The notes: generated by a model from the sequence alone, not told the origin. A stretch of 36,142 nucleotides of DNA from a bacterium (GCA_018830885.1 JAHJRI010000240.1:1-36142), one strand, 5' to 3'. Positions 16,394-24,805 are shown, counted from the first letter of the stretch. Numbers and translations are program-made.

Positions 16394-17269
16394 ATGCGTT
16401 ATGAGGGTCCCATATACCGCCCCCCCAGTGAAGCCGGTTCGCTGCTGGTACAGGCAACCGTTGGCTGTCCACACAACCGCTGTACGTTCTGTCTGGTATA
16501 TAAAGACGGTATCAAGTACAGGGTCAGGGATGTCAGGGAGATTAAAGAGGACCTGCAGGAAGCCGCCGACGATTATGGTCGCCACATTCGTACCCTCTTC
16601 TTCCCGGCAGGCAACACCATCGCCATGAAAACCCAGGACCTCGCCCAGATCTGCCGTTTTGCCCGCAATCTATTTCCGAATCTGGAACGGATCACGGTAT
16701 ACGGCTCTTCCCAGTATATTGCCAAAAAAGGTCCAGCAGAGTTAAAAGAGCTGGCGGAGGCTGGTCTATCAAGAATCCATGTGGGGTTGGAATCCGGAGA
16801 TGATGAGATCCTGAAGCGGATCGTGAAAGGGACCCACAGCCGGCAGCAGATCGAAGCCGGGAAAATGGCCATGGCGGCAGGGATCGAACTCAGTCTTTAT
16901 GTCATACTGGGTATCGGCGGTAAAACCCGATCCCGATCCCACGCACTGGAAACCGCCCGCGTCCTGAATGAGATTTCTCCCCATTTTATTCGTCTGCGGA
17001 CGTTTGTACCCAAAAAAAACACCCCCCTGCTGCAGGATGTCATCGAAAAACGATTCGATATGATGGGACCACACGATATCCTGCGTGAAACGGCCCTGTT
17101 GATTGGGTCACTGCAGGTGGATTCGATGCTTGCCAGTGATCATTATACGAATTACATCAACCTTGAAGGCCAGCTTCCCCAGTCAAAGGCAGCGATGCTG
17201 GAAAAAATTGAGCAGGCGCTGCAACAGAAGGAGAGCGAATTTCGACCGTTTTTTATCGGTGAGCAGTGA
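16394..17269 (+). CDS. Radical SAM protein with CX4CX2C cluster motif
   Basis: This 291-aa protein is a single radical SAM TIM-barrel domain with little extension. The [4Fe-4S] cysteines are C25, C30 and C33 (CPHNRCTFC), spaced CX4CX2C instead of the canonical CX3CX2C; proteins with the CxHNxCTFC pattern form a recognisable but, to my knowledge, uncharacterised subgroup. The SAM-binding elements are FFPAGNT, HVGLESGDDEILKR and the glycine-rich segment VILGIGG. No cobalamin, TRAM or SPASM domain is present. An AGGAGAGG ribosome site precedes the ATG, 14 nt after ftsY, suggesting co-transcription. The substrate is unknown. Confidence 0.88.
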   Translation: MRYEGPIYRPPSEAGSLLVQATVGCPHNRCTFCLVYKDGIKYRVRDVREIKEDLQEAADDYGRHIRTLFFPAGNTIAMKTQDLAQICRFARNLFPNLERITVYGSSQYIAKKGPAELKELAEAGLSRIHVGLESGDDEILKRIVKGTHSRQQIEAGKMAMAAGIELSLYVILGIGGKTRSRSHALETARVLNEISPHFIRLRTFVPKKNTPLLQDVIEKRFDMMGPHDILRETALLIGSLQVDSMLASDHYTNYINLEGQLPQSKAAMLEKIEQALQQKESEFRPFFIGEQ

Positions 17270-17365
17270 TCTGCGCTGCACTTGGTCATGGACGGTCGCT
17301 TCCGGCCTCAAACTGCTGGCAGCAGCGGACACCTCCCCCATCTGACATTTCGTAAAAACAGATTC

Positions 17366-17539
17366 TCAGGTTCTCATTCGCGGTCTTTTGTCTGTTTTTT
17401 TGCGCTTTTCCACCGACTTGGCAGGATGTTGTCTTTGCCACTGTTTATCCATGATCTCTTCAGCCGTGTTCCATTCTCCTGCTTCTGCAAAAGCCACTGC
17501 CATCGACATTGCTTCCAGTTTTTGTAACCACTTGTTCAT
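17366..17539 (-). CDS. Small AVAFAEAGEW-motif protein
   Basis: This 57-aa protein starts at an ATG with a strong GAAGGAG site; the frame is open further but that site fixes the start. The N-terminal half is a predicted helix with MSMAVAFAEAGEWNTAEEIM, and the C-terminal half is strongly basic (KRKKTDKRPRMRT). The same AVAFAEAGEW block, with similar DNA, is at the N terminus of the universal-stress-like protein at 20131-20661, the first gene of this cluster. It lies 146 nt after the tandem universal stress gene and may be the last gene of that operon. Its function is unknown; it could be a detached adaptor or interaction module. Confidence 0.7.
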   Translation of the reverse strand: MNKWLQKLEAMSMAVAFAEAGEWNTAEEIMDKQWQRQHPAKSVEKRKKTDKRPRMRT

Positions 17540-17685
17540 TTTATTCTCCTTCAATGATGGATCTGCGACCGTTTTCCCGGTCTGATCCATTCTGGTAAAA
17601 CCGCATTGTCCCTGTACTCGATTCAGCAGACCGGGACTTGAGCCTGTCTTTAAATTCTTTCTTGATGTGACAACTGACCCCGTTC

Positions 17686-18537
17686 TCAGCTGTTCGCAAC
17701 CCAGACGGGAATGGAGCCGTTACTGATAACCCGTTCCATCACATTTCCCAACCGGAATTTGAACATTCCGCTTTTCTTTTTGGCCCCCATCATGATGATG
17801 CCGGCTTGGACTTCCCTCGCCAGTTTAATCAGCTCCTGATAGGTACTGCCGTGACGCACGGCGGTTTCAATTTTCCGGACGCCCATTTCCCTGGCTTTTT
17901 CAACAACCGCGGCCTGAATCTGCCGGGCTTCGTTGCCGATTTTATTCCAGAGTTCCGGCGACAGAGCAAATCCCTCCAGCGGCACTTCAAAAACCGTTGC
18001 CACCAGCAACTCGGATCCATACGCCAACGCCATTTCAAACGCCTTTTGGGCCGCCTTGATGGCATTTTCAGAGTTGTCATAGGCCAAGACGATTTTTTCC
18101 AGCGTCAGACAACTATCTTTGGATATGATCAGAACGTCCTTTTCTCCCTGGCCGATTACCCTGGTGGCAACGGCCCCGATGGGAATCAGATCCATCGGAT
18201 AGGGATTTTTCTTGGTGATCACGATCAGATCCACATTGGACTCCTCAGCCCGGAAGAGGATCTGCTCAAAAGGCTCCCCTTCCAGCAGAACCGACTTTGC
18301 AGCGATCCCAAAGGATTTTGATATGGCCAGTCCTTTTTCCAGAACAGCCTCGAATGCCGCCTGCTGATCTGCCAGAATCCCCTTTTTCCCCATGATGCGT
18401 AAATCGCCATCAAAAGGAGGTACCACCGCAACCAGCTCGATCCGGCTCTTTTCGGAGCGAGCCAGTGCCAGAGCCTCTTTCAGACCGTGCAGCGAATGCT
18501 CAGAATCATCCAGCACAACCAGCATTTTTCCAATCAT
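17686..18537 (-). CDS. Tandem universal stress protein (two UspA domains)
   Basis: The 283-aa product has two UspA folds, about residues 1-140 and 147-283. The first strand of each is typical (MLVVLDDSEHS and IVLAYDNSENA). The second carries a nucleotide-binding-like loop (MGAKKKSGMFKFRLGNV...) close to the G-2X-G-9X-G pattern, while the first is degenerate. Such proteins bind ATP and are induced by growth arrest or energy stress. A GAGGAG site precedes the ATG. It lies 37 nt after the TauE/SafE permease gene, so it is co-transcribed with it. Confidence 0.93.
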   Translation of the reverse strand: MIGKMLVVLDDSEHSLHGLKEALALARSEKSRIELVAVVPPFDGDLRIMGKKGILADQQAAFEAVLEKGLAISKSFGIAAKSVLLEGEPFEQILFRAEESNVDLIVITKKNPYPMDLIPIGAVATRVIGQGEKDVLIISKDSCLTLEKIVLAYDNSENAIKAAQKAFEMALAYGSELLVATVFEVPLEGFALSPELWNKIGNEARQIQAAVVEKAREMGVRKIETAVRHGSTYQELIKLAREVQAGIIMMGAKKKSGMFKFRLGNVMERVISNGSIPVWVANS

Positions 18538-18574
18538 GGTCTCCTCTGGGAAAAAAAGGGGTTCTATCCGCGAA

Positions 18575-19654
18575 TTAGGCTTTCATGAGGGTGTATCCCT
18601 CACCCGACTCTTTCTCTGCCCGCTTTTCAGCAGCCCGGGCTTTGAACATGGCTCCCAGGATGATCACGGCGCCCACCGTCAGAGCAGCCGCCATAACGAA
18701 AAAGCTGGCTTTATCCAGCCAGTAGATGATTCCATCATCCAGCGTGATCAGACCCATCTGCTTCAGATAGGCCGGTATTGCCAGACCCCGACTGAAAGCA
18801 ACCATCAGCATGATCGTGCTCATGACCAGCTTGATCATGTAGTCTTTCACATAGGTTGTCCCAATGGCACCCAGCTGTACGCCGAACAGGGAGCCTGCCA
18901 GGATAATCACCACCAGACGGATGTCGATCAGGCCGTTAAACCCCCAGTTCAGTGAACCGCCAAATCCCATCACGAAAGCAATGACCAGCTCTGTTGCCGA
19001 AGCAACCAGACTGGAAGCACCCACCATATAGATCATCCCCGGAACACCGATAAAACCGCCCACAGCAATGGTTGCTGCTAGCATACCCGTGGCAAAACCG
19101 ACGGGAATCGTAAACCAGAGAGAAATTCTGACACCGGCGGTCTTGAAAGTGATCATCGGCCAGAGTTCGATTTTCTGCAGTCTGCTGGCTAGGGCTGTCA
19201 CAGCGGCTTCCTTGCCTGACTTGGACAGTCTTTTCACGTCCCTGGCAACATAGCCGCCCACTGTAATCAGCACCGCCAGAAAGGCGACGCTGACGTAGAG
19301 GTTGGAGCCTGCCGGTCCCAGGGTAGCCTTGATCCAATACTGTATCTGGATTCCCACCTGCACCCCGACCACGGCTGATACTGCCATCACCAGACCCAGC
19401 TTGAGATCCACCTGTCCATAACGAAACCGTTTATAAGCCCCCACCAGCGCTTTGGGAAACTTGTGGCACATATTACTGGCCACCGCAACCGTGGCCGGAA
19501 CACCCAGGCTCATCATACCCGGGGTCAACACAAAGGCGCCGCCCGAACCGATAAACCCGCTGACCAGCCCTCCGATAAAACCGACAATGAAAAGGAACGA
19601 TACATTCATCCAATTCAGGTCGATAAAGTTAATGCTTTGTTGAACTAAATCCAT
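18575..19654 (-). CDS. TauE/SafE-family anion permease
   Basis: The 359-aa protein belongs to the sulfite exporter TauE/SafE family of inner-membrane permeases, which move sulfite, sulfoacetate or related organic sulfur anions. About eight to nine hydrophobic helices are visible, with the family glycine-rich repeats SGFIGSGGAFVLTPGM in the first half and GFIGVPGMIYMVGASSLVASATEL in the second. It is longer than typical (about 250 aa) because of a cytoplasmic insert near residues 135-175 and a final helix (about 325-345). It sits between a small membrane protein (30 nt upstream) and a tandem universal stress protein (37 nt downstream). The substrate is not readable from the sequence. Confidence 0.9.
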   Translation of the reverse strand: MDLVQQSINFIDLNWMNVSFLFIVGFIGGLVSGFIGSGGAFVLTPGMMSLGVPATVAVASNMCHKFPKALVGAYKRFRYGQVDLKLGLVMAVSAVVGVQVGIQIQYWIKATLGPAGSNLYVSVAFLAVLITVGGYVARDVKRLSKSGKEAAVTALASRLQKIELWPMITFKTAGVRISLWFTIPVGFATGMLAATIAVGGFIGVPGMIYMVGASSLVASATELVIAFVMGFGGSLNWGFNGLIDIRLVVIILAGSLFGVQLGAIGTTYVKDYMIKLVMSTIMLMVAFSRGLAIPAYLKQMGLITLDDGIIYWLDKASFFVMAAALTVGAVIILGAMFKARAAEKRAEKESGEGYTLMKA

Positions 19655-19684
19655 TCGAATCTCCTGTCTTATTTAGCCATCGGT

Positions 19685-20002
19685 TTAATTCGCATGTAAG
19701 CGAGGTCTTTGATCCTTCTGGGTGACTTTTTGTTTCTGTTTGTTGGCTGCCACGCTCTTCTGTGTACTGTGGCTCGCTGTGATCCCCAGTGTTTCAAGAC
19801 ACTGGCTGGCAAATGAGCCGTGGATAATCGAAAAAGCAAATGCCGTTAAAACAGGCAAGGCTGCATACAACCCGCCTTTGGTATAGAACGTGGTTACGGT
19901 GGATGCGTTGGCAAACAGGGCTGTGTATATCCCAACCGTAGCTGCAGCCAGCAATACCGTTTTTAATAGCTTCTTTTTCTGCGTGGATTTTACTTGTGGC
20001 AT
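19685..20002 (-). CDS. Small two-helix membrane protein associated with the TauE permease
   Basis: The 105-aa product has a basic N terminus (about 1-12), a hydrophobic segment at about 13-32 (KTVLLAAATVGIYTALFANA), a second at about 42-66 (LYAALPVLTAFAFSIIHGSFAS) and a basic tail. I chose the ATG at 20002, preceded by GGGAG; the open frame continues 31 codons upstream without one. I have the impression that similar proteins often sit beside TauE/SafE permeases in sulfate reducers, which would fit a permease partner, but I could not check this. It is 30 nt upstream of the permease start. Confidence 0.8.
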   Translation of the reverse strand: MPQVKSTQKKKLLKTVLLAAATVGIYTALFANASTVTTFYTKGGLYAALPVLTAFAFSIIHGSFASQCLETLGITASHSTQKSVAANKQKQKVTQKDQRPRLHAN

Positions 20003-20130
20003 CTTTTCTCCCTTGAATTGAATTAACAACCTTTGCAGAATCGTATATTCCGGTAACTCCCTTCCTGACCTCCGTCTGAGCATGCTGCATCTCATTCGGA
20101 ATACGGGATGAAGTAGCCCGGCTGATCCTG

Positions 20131-20661
20131 TTAACCTTTTTTTGGCGATACCAGATACACCGGAATACCCAAATTGAGATACGGGTCCCCATTTTGATTC
20201 CGTTGGATAATCACCAGTTCAATCCGCCTGACCAGTTTGTGAACCTTCCTGATAGTGGTTCTCATATCGTCTTTCATCAATGCCTGCTCGCAATGAATGC
20301 CCAGCTCCCGGGATTTCTCCCGCAACAATGCCTGCATCTCTTTTGAACGGGCAAAACGCTTGCCACTGAATTTTTCAGAGTAGTTCTGCAAACCCGTTTT
20401 GCCGAAACCAGGCTGAAAAAAGTTCAGTGCCAGGATATCGAATTTCAACCGTGCTGCCAGATTGACCGTATAGTCGATCACACTGGATGAAAATCCCTCA
20501 TCTGCCGCTGCAAACAGCAGTTTGGGATTGGTACTGGCGGTTTCGGACTGCCAGTCATCCAGCAACTGGGTCGCGGTTTTCCACTCTCCTGCTTCAGCAA
20601 AAGCGACTGCCATGGCAGTTGCCTCTATTTTATCTCTGATTCGTTTCAGTTTTCTAATCAT
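20131..20661 (-). CDS. Universal-stress-like protein with N-terminal AVAFAEAGEW module
   Basis: This 176-aa protein has two parts. Residues about 1-40 are a basic helix containing ATAMAVAFAEAGEWKTATQLL, shared with the small protein at 17366-17539. Residues about 48-176 resemble a single UspA domain (KLLFAAADEGFSSSVIDYTVNLA... and ending GIPVYLVSP), without the glycine-rich ATP loop, so nucleotide binding is doubtful. I take the ATG at 20661; a GTG three codons earlier (20670) is possible, and neither has a good ribosome site. It is the first gene of the minus-strand cluster and lies about 100 nt after a predicted sigma-54 promoter. Confidence 0.82.
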   Translation of the reverse strand: MIRKLKRIRDKIEATAMAVAFAEAGEWKTATQLLDDWQSETASTNPKLLFAAADEGFSSSVIDYTVNLAARLKFDILALNFFQPGFGKTGLQNYSEKFSGKRFARSKEMQALLREKSRELGIHCEQALMKDDMRTTIRKVHKLVRRIELVIIQRNQNGDPYLNLGIPVYLVSPKKG

Positions 20662-20770
20662 GATAATCACGTGACGATGTGAAGACCGATCATTCGCTAA
20701 ATCCCGAACAGTGCAACTCGGTATATTAAAAATGGATATGAACGAAAACCATTAAAACCTGATATTCTAT

Positions 20771-20787
20771 ACTCAATTAATGTGCCA
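20771..20787 (-). promoter_or_regulatory. Sigma-54-type promoter for the stress/TauE operon
   Basis: On the minus strand TGGCAC (20787-20782), five nt, then TTGAG (20776-20772) matches the -24/-12 consensus TGGCAC-N5-TTGCA with a perfect -24 half; the -12 GC reads GA, the one serious mismatch. It would start transcription near 20760, about 100 nt before the first gene. An NtrC-type activator with GAYTGA is encoded nearby at 23433-24791. Confidence 0.55.
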
Positions 20788-20868
20788 TTTTCTCTTTATT
20801 GCTTTATTATATTGATATATATAACTTTTTAATACTTTTTGAGACGATCTCCATCTTTTTCAGGATCA

Positions 20869-20881
20869 TTGCAAAATGCAA
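20869..20881. promoter_or_regulatory. Candidate activator site 1 (TTGC-N5-GCAA)
   Basis: TTGC-AAAAT-GCAA lies about 90 nt upstream of the predicted sigma-54 promoter, the usual distance for a bacterial enhancer-binding protein. The related palindrome at 20956-20970 and the near-palindrome CCGTTGCAGCGG at 20931-20942 suggest a cluster of sites. Confidence 0.45.
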
Positions 20882-20955
20882 CGCTCCCCCTGGGATAATA
20901 ATTTTTTTCAATTATATTAGATACTTAAAACCGTTGCAGCGGTCTCACACGGAAT

Positions 20956-20970
20956 GTTGCTATTTGCAAC
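20956..20970. promoter_or_regulatory. Candidate activator site 2 (GTTGC-N5-GCAAC)
   Basis: GTTGC-TATTT-GCAAC has perfect 5-bp arms and the same spacing as site 1, centred about 88 bp away. Repeated spaced palindromes of this type are expected for NtrC-family dimers. Assignment to the adjacent regulator is inference. Confidence 0.5.
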
Positions 20971-21004
20971 GTTTTCTTGATGATGCCTGCAGACAGGTAT
21001 TGTC

Positions 21005-21033
21005 TTGTCAACAGGGACTTCTAACGGTACATT
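21005..21033 (+). promoter_or_regulatory. Possible sigma-70 promoter for the receiver-Lon gene
   Basis: TTGTCA (21005-21010), 17 nt, TACATT (21028-21033) gives 5/6 and 4/6 matches. The transcript would have a leader of about 310 nt that includes the hairpin at 21267-21302. Confidence 0.4.
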
Positions 21034-21266
21034 ACGGTCAGAGGGGCGAATCGGCGGCTTTCCCGGCGGAAAGGATCCCGTATGCATGTTTCTGTCTCGC
21101 AGAAATCCTGGTGAAGCGGCGTCTGATGAAGGCTAAGAAAAAACTTTTTGCCAGAGACGAAACGTCGGAGAGCCGGGTCGATTTTCAGTTCAGTGAAAAA
21201 AACCTTGCAAAACGGTTGTCCAATGGGATAATCCATTGGGCAAAACACGCGATATTGAGGTGAACC

Positions 21267-21302
21267 CAATTCCGGACTCGACATTCATCGAATCCGGAAT
21301 TG
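21267..21302 (+). promoter_or_regulatory. Strong hairpin/palindrome before the receiver-Lon start
   Basis: CAATTCCGGA (21267-21276) pairs with TCCGGAATTG (21293-21302); inside, TCGA pairs with TCGA after one mismatch, leaving a 6-nt loop. It is 52 nt before the ATG. No T-tract follows, so it is not an ordinary terminator. It could be an operator, an mRNA-stabilising hairpin or a translational switch. Confidence 0.6.
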
Positions 21303-21353
21303 AACTTCAGGATACGGAACATCCGTTGTTAGCAAAGAAACAGGAAACGGCGC

Positions 21354-23384
21354 ATGAACATTTTTAAAAAAACGAAAGAGCATCCCGCTGCGGAACAGAC
21401 CGAGACCAATCCGTTGGATGAACTCTATCAAAAAGTCAAAGAGACGATACTACCCGATCATGCCAGAGAAAACCTCATCAAGGAGCTTGGCCGGCTGGAG
21501 AAAATGGAGCCGACAGTGGCAGAGTACGGAATCGGTATCAATTACATCGATTTTATGCTCACCCTGCCCTGGGAGAAGATGTCAGATGAAAATCTGGACC
21601 TGGAGAGGGCGGAGGCAACCCTTGATGCCGAACATATGGGACTGGCTCACGTCAAGGAGCGCGTCATCGAACATCTCGCCACCAATATCATGTGCAACTC
21701 CAAGCCCTTTAAAATATTGGTCGTGGATGACGAACCCATCGCCCTGGAGAACATCGAGTATGTGCTCAAAAAGGAACGGTATGATGTTTCCATCGCCAGC
21801 AGTGGCGAGGAGGCCCTGGATCTATTTGAACAGCAATTGTTTGATCTGGTGGTTACAGATCTCAAAATGGGGAATATCAGCGGAATTGAGCTTCTCGAAA
21901 GGGTCAAGCAGATCTCACCCCATACCCGGTTCATCATCACAACCGGATACGCCACGGTCGAAACAGCCGTTGATGCGCTGAAAAAGGGCGCCACTCACTA
22001 TCTGCCAAAACCGCTGAAACTGGATACCCTGCGTCAGACGGTCAAGGAGATAATCAATCAAAAACAGAATGTCCACCAGGGACGGGGCTCCGTGCTTTGT
22101 TTTGCCGGACCTCCGGGGATCGGAAAAACCTCAGTGGGCCGTTCCATCGCCCATGCCTTCGGTCGTGAATTCGTCTGCCTTTCCATGGCCGGGCTGAACG
22201 ATGAAGCGGAACTGCGGGGTCACCGCAGAACTTATGTAGGGGCCATGCCCGGTCGGATTATGTCAGAGCTGCAACGCTGCGGGGTCAAAAATCCGGTGTT
22301 CATGCTGGACGAGATCGACAAGATCGGCCAGGATTTCCGGGGCGATCCGGCTTCCGTGCTGCTGGAGGTGCTTGATCCCCAGCAGAACCATCATTTCCTC
22401 GACTACTATGTAGACATCCCCTTTGATCTCTCGCAGGTGATGTTCATCACCACGGCCAACGCCGTGGAAAGACTACCCGGACCGCTGTTGGACCGAATGG
22501 AGATCATTCCCTTTTCCAGCTATACCATGGGGGAGAAAAAATCCATTGCCAGAGACTATCTCATTCCCCGTCAAATAGAGGCCCATGGTCTCAACGAAGC
22601 CGATCTTGTCTTCACGGAAAAAGGACTGGAGAGCCTCATCCAAGGATACACCCGTGAAGCGGGACTGCGCAACCTGGAACGGGAAGTGGCACATATCTGT
22701 CGCAAGATGAGCCGCATCATCCTGAAAAAAGAGGTCACCCTTCCCAAAACCATCGACACGGATGAAGTGACGCAGCTGCTGGGACCGCCGAAATTTGTCG
22801 CCGAAACAAGGGAACTGCTTGTCAAACCGGGCGTCACGACTGGTCTCGTCTGGACAGAGGTGGGTGGACAGATCATTCATGTGGAAACGGCGCGCATGAA
22901 GGGGTCTCAAAACCTGATCATGACCGGCTCACTGGGAGAGATTCTCAAGGAGTCCGCCCAGACTGCTCTCAGCTTTATCAGAAGCAATGCCGAACAGTTG
23001 GGACTCGATCCGGACTTTTTTAATGGTCATGATATTCATATTCACATCCCGGCCGGATCGGTACCGAAGGACGGGCCATCAGCAGGGATCACCATTGCCA
23101 TTGCCCTGATATCGCTGCTCTCCGGAAAACCAGCCCGAAACGACACCGCACTGTCAGGCGAATTGACGCTCAGCGGGCAGTTGCTGCCTGTCAGCGGTTT
23201 GAGGGAGAAAATCCTGGCTGCACAGCAGGCCGGTATTCGCCGGGTGATCCTGCCCCTGAAAAACGAAGGCACGATTCAGGTATTGGATCGAGAAGTCAGG
23301 GAGGCGGCTGAAATCATCCTGGCAGATACGGTGGAGAAGGTTGTTGAACAATCCCTGGTCCTCACCGGAACCACGCCAACCTGA
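21354..23384 (+). CDS. Lon-type ATP-dependent protease with an inserted receiver domain
   Basis: The 676-aa product contains, in order: the helical part of Lon (about 15-115, including YIDFMLTLPWEKMSDENLDLERAE and GLAHVKERVIEHLA), a complete response-regulator receiver (about 121-240), the AAA+ module (Walker A GPPGIGKT at 252-259, Walker B FMLDEIDK) and the Lon protease domain with Ser576 in PKDGPSAG and Lys619, 43 residues apart as in E. coli Lon. The LON substrate-binding N domain is absent. Receiver residues are all present: D125/D126, phospho-acceptor D169, T in ITTGYAT and K219. The simplest reading is a protease gated by phosphorylation. It is divergent from the stress operon and convergent with a kinase/NtrC pair whose receiver resembles this one. 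AGGAAA precedes the ATG. Confidence 0.93.
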   Translation: MNIFKKTKEHPAAEQTETNPLDELYQKVKETILPDHARENLIKELGRLEKMEPTVAEYGIGINYIDFMLTLPWEKMSDENLDLERAEATLDAEHMGLAHVKERVIEHLATNIMCNSKPFKILVVDDEPIALENIEYVLKKERYDVSIASSGEEALDLFEQQLFDLVVTDLKMGNISGIELLERVKQISPHTRFIITTGYATVETAVDALKKGATHYLPKPLKLDTLRQTVKEIINQKQNVHQGRGSVLCFAGPPGIGKTSVGRSIAHAFGREFVCLSMAGLNDEAELRGHRRTYVGAMPGRIMSELQRCGVKNPVFMLDEIDKIGQDFRGDPASVLLEVLDPQQNHHFLDYYVDIPFDLSQVMFITTANAVERLPGPLLDRMEIIPFSSYTMGEKKSIARDYLIPRQIEAHGLNEADLVFTEKGLESLIQGYTREAGLRNLEREVAHICRKMSRIILKKEVTLPKTIDTDEVTQLLGPPKFVAETRELLVKPGVTTGLVWTEVGGQIIHVETARMKGSQNLIMTGSLGEILKESAQTALSFIRSNAEQLGLDPDFFNGHDIHIHIPAGSVPKDGPSAGITIAIALISLLSGKPARNDTALSGELTLSGQLLPVSGLREKILAAQQAGIRRVILPLKNEGTIQVLDREVREAAEIILADTVEKVVEQSLVLTGTTPT

Positions 23385-23432
23385 TGGTTTGCTCAGCCGG
23401 GTTTTGAATCATGGCGCTAAAACAGGCGGGTT

Positions 23433-24791
23433 TCAGTCCAGGTCCAGATGATAGCGTTTGAGTTTTCGCCAGAGGGAAACCCGATCAATGCCCAGTATCT
23501 CGGCCGCCTTGGTTTTATTGCCCGCCATGGCTTCCAGAACGCGGATAATATATTTTCTTTCATGTTCTGCCAGCGGCAGCCACTCCGTTTCTATGATGCG
23601 GCTAACCTCCACGCGGTTTTCCTGTAGATCGGGGGGCAGGTGCGATTCCTGGATTGTATCACCGTTACACATCACAACAGCCCGTTCGATGATATTTTCA
23701 AGCTCCCGCACGTTCCCCGGAAACTGGTAGTTCCCCAGAATCTCCATCACACCGCCGGCTATCTTATCTACGGGTTTGCTCATCGCTTTTGACAGCCGCT
23801 TCAGGAAAAAGTGAGCCAACAGCTGAATATCCTCTTTCCTGGCGGAGAGGGCAGGGGCATTCAAGGTCACCACATTGAGACGATAATAGAGATCACGACG
23901 AAACATCCCTGTATCCACTTCCGCTTTGAGATCTTTATTGGTTGCGGCCAGAATACGGACATCAATGGGGATCTCCTCAACGCCCCCCAGGCGCATGATG
24001 CATTTGTCTTCCAGGACCCGCAGCAGTTTGACCTGCATGGACAGGGGCATGTCCCCGATCTCATCCATGAAAAAGGTTCCGCCATCCGCGGTTTCGAACA
24101 ATCCCTTCTTGATGCCTTTGGCCCCGGTATACGCCCCGCTTTCATGGCCAAACAGTTCATTGCCCAGCAGTTCTTCGCTGAATGAGGCACAGTTGATTGC
24201 CATAAACCGTTTGTTTCGCCGGGGGCTGGCATGGTGGATTGAACGGGCAATGAGTTCCTTTCCGGTTCCCGTCTCACCGAGAATCAGGACATTACAGTCC
24301 ACCGCAGAAATCTGGGAAATGGTCTCCCGCAGCGCCTGGATCGATTTGCTCTGGCCGATAATCAGCGGTGAGGTCTGCTCTTCAAGCTGGGTCTTCAGGC
24401 GGACGATTTCCTGGGTGAGATACCGTTTTTCCAGGGCCCGCTGGATCAGGACCTTGAGGTCGTCCATTTTATAGGGTTTGGGCACATAGTAGAATGCCCC
24501 CTGGTGCATCGCTTCCACGGCTGAGGAGACCGTTGCAAAACCCGTGATCAGGAGTGTTTCCGTTTCCGGATAGGTCTTCCGAATCGTTTTCAGAATCTCC
24601 ATCCCGTCGATATCCGGCATGCGCAGATCGGTGATGACAAGATCGAAGGTCTCTGCTGCCAGTGCCACCAGCGCCTTTTTCCCGTTTTCCACCGCCACGG
24701 TATCATACCCGTCCTTTCTCAGGATGTAGTCCAGGTTTTCCCTGGCGATCTCTTCATCTTCAACGATAAGTATCTGTCGGTTTTTTTTCAT
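23433..24791 (-). CDS. NtrC-family sigma-54-dependent response regulator
   Basis: The 452-aa product has a receiver (about 5-120; phospho-acceptor in LVITDLRMP, lysine in YVPKPY), a sigma-54 AAA+ domain (about 142-375; [25 protein letters not shown]) and a Fis-type helix-turn-helix at the C terminus ([23 protein letters not shown]). It activates sigma-54 promoters when phosphorylated. It starts 14 nt after the histidine kinase stop, with a GGGAG site, so the two form an operon and a cognate pair. Its receiver is notably similar to the one inside the neighbouring Lon protein ([13 protein letters not shown] against ENIEYVLKKERYD). A probable target promoter lies at 20771-20787. Confidence 0.95.
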   Translation of the reverse strand: MKKNRQILIVEDEEIARENLDYILRKDGYDTVAVENGKKALVALAAETFDLVITDLRMPDIDGMEILKTIRKTYPETETLLITGFATVSSAVEAMHQGAFYYVPKPYKMDDLKVLIQRALEKRYLTQEIVRLKTQLEEQTSPLIIGQSKSIQALRETISQISAVDCNVLILGETGTGKELIARSIHHASPRRNKRFMAINCASFSEELLGNELFGHESGAYTGAKGIKKGLFETADGGTFFMDEIGDMPLSMQVKLLRVLEDKCIMRLGGVEEIPIDVRILAATNKDLKAEVDTGMFRRDLYYRLNVVTLNAPALSARKEDIQLLAHFFLKRLSKAMSKPVDKIAGGVMEILGNYQFPGNVRELENIIERAVVMCNGDTIQESHLPPDLQENRVEVSRIIETEWLPLAEHERKYIIRVLEAMAGNKTKAAEILGIDRVSLWRKLKRYHLDLD

Positions 24792-24805
24792 TCAGCTCCC
24801 GGCTT

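Larger units (their letters stand above)
20671..21353. other. Divergent control region between stress operon and receiver-Lon gene
   Basis: This 683-nt AT-rich region separates the stress operon (left) from the receiver-Lon gene (right). It holds a sigma-54-type promoter reading left, two TTGC/GCAA palindromes, a sigma-70-type promoter reading right, and a strong hairpin before the Lon start; each is listed separately. Frames here (20799-21263 and a 45-codon frame at 21126-21263) lack ribosome sites and recognisable products, so I do not call them genes. Confidence 0.6.

Noticed and set aside
20799-21263. 154-codon open frame, and a 45-codon ATG frame inside it, in the divergent control region
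   Set aside because: Runs across AT-rich promoter DNA, no ribosome site, mixed composition; the region is better explained by promoters and operator-like palindromes.
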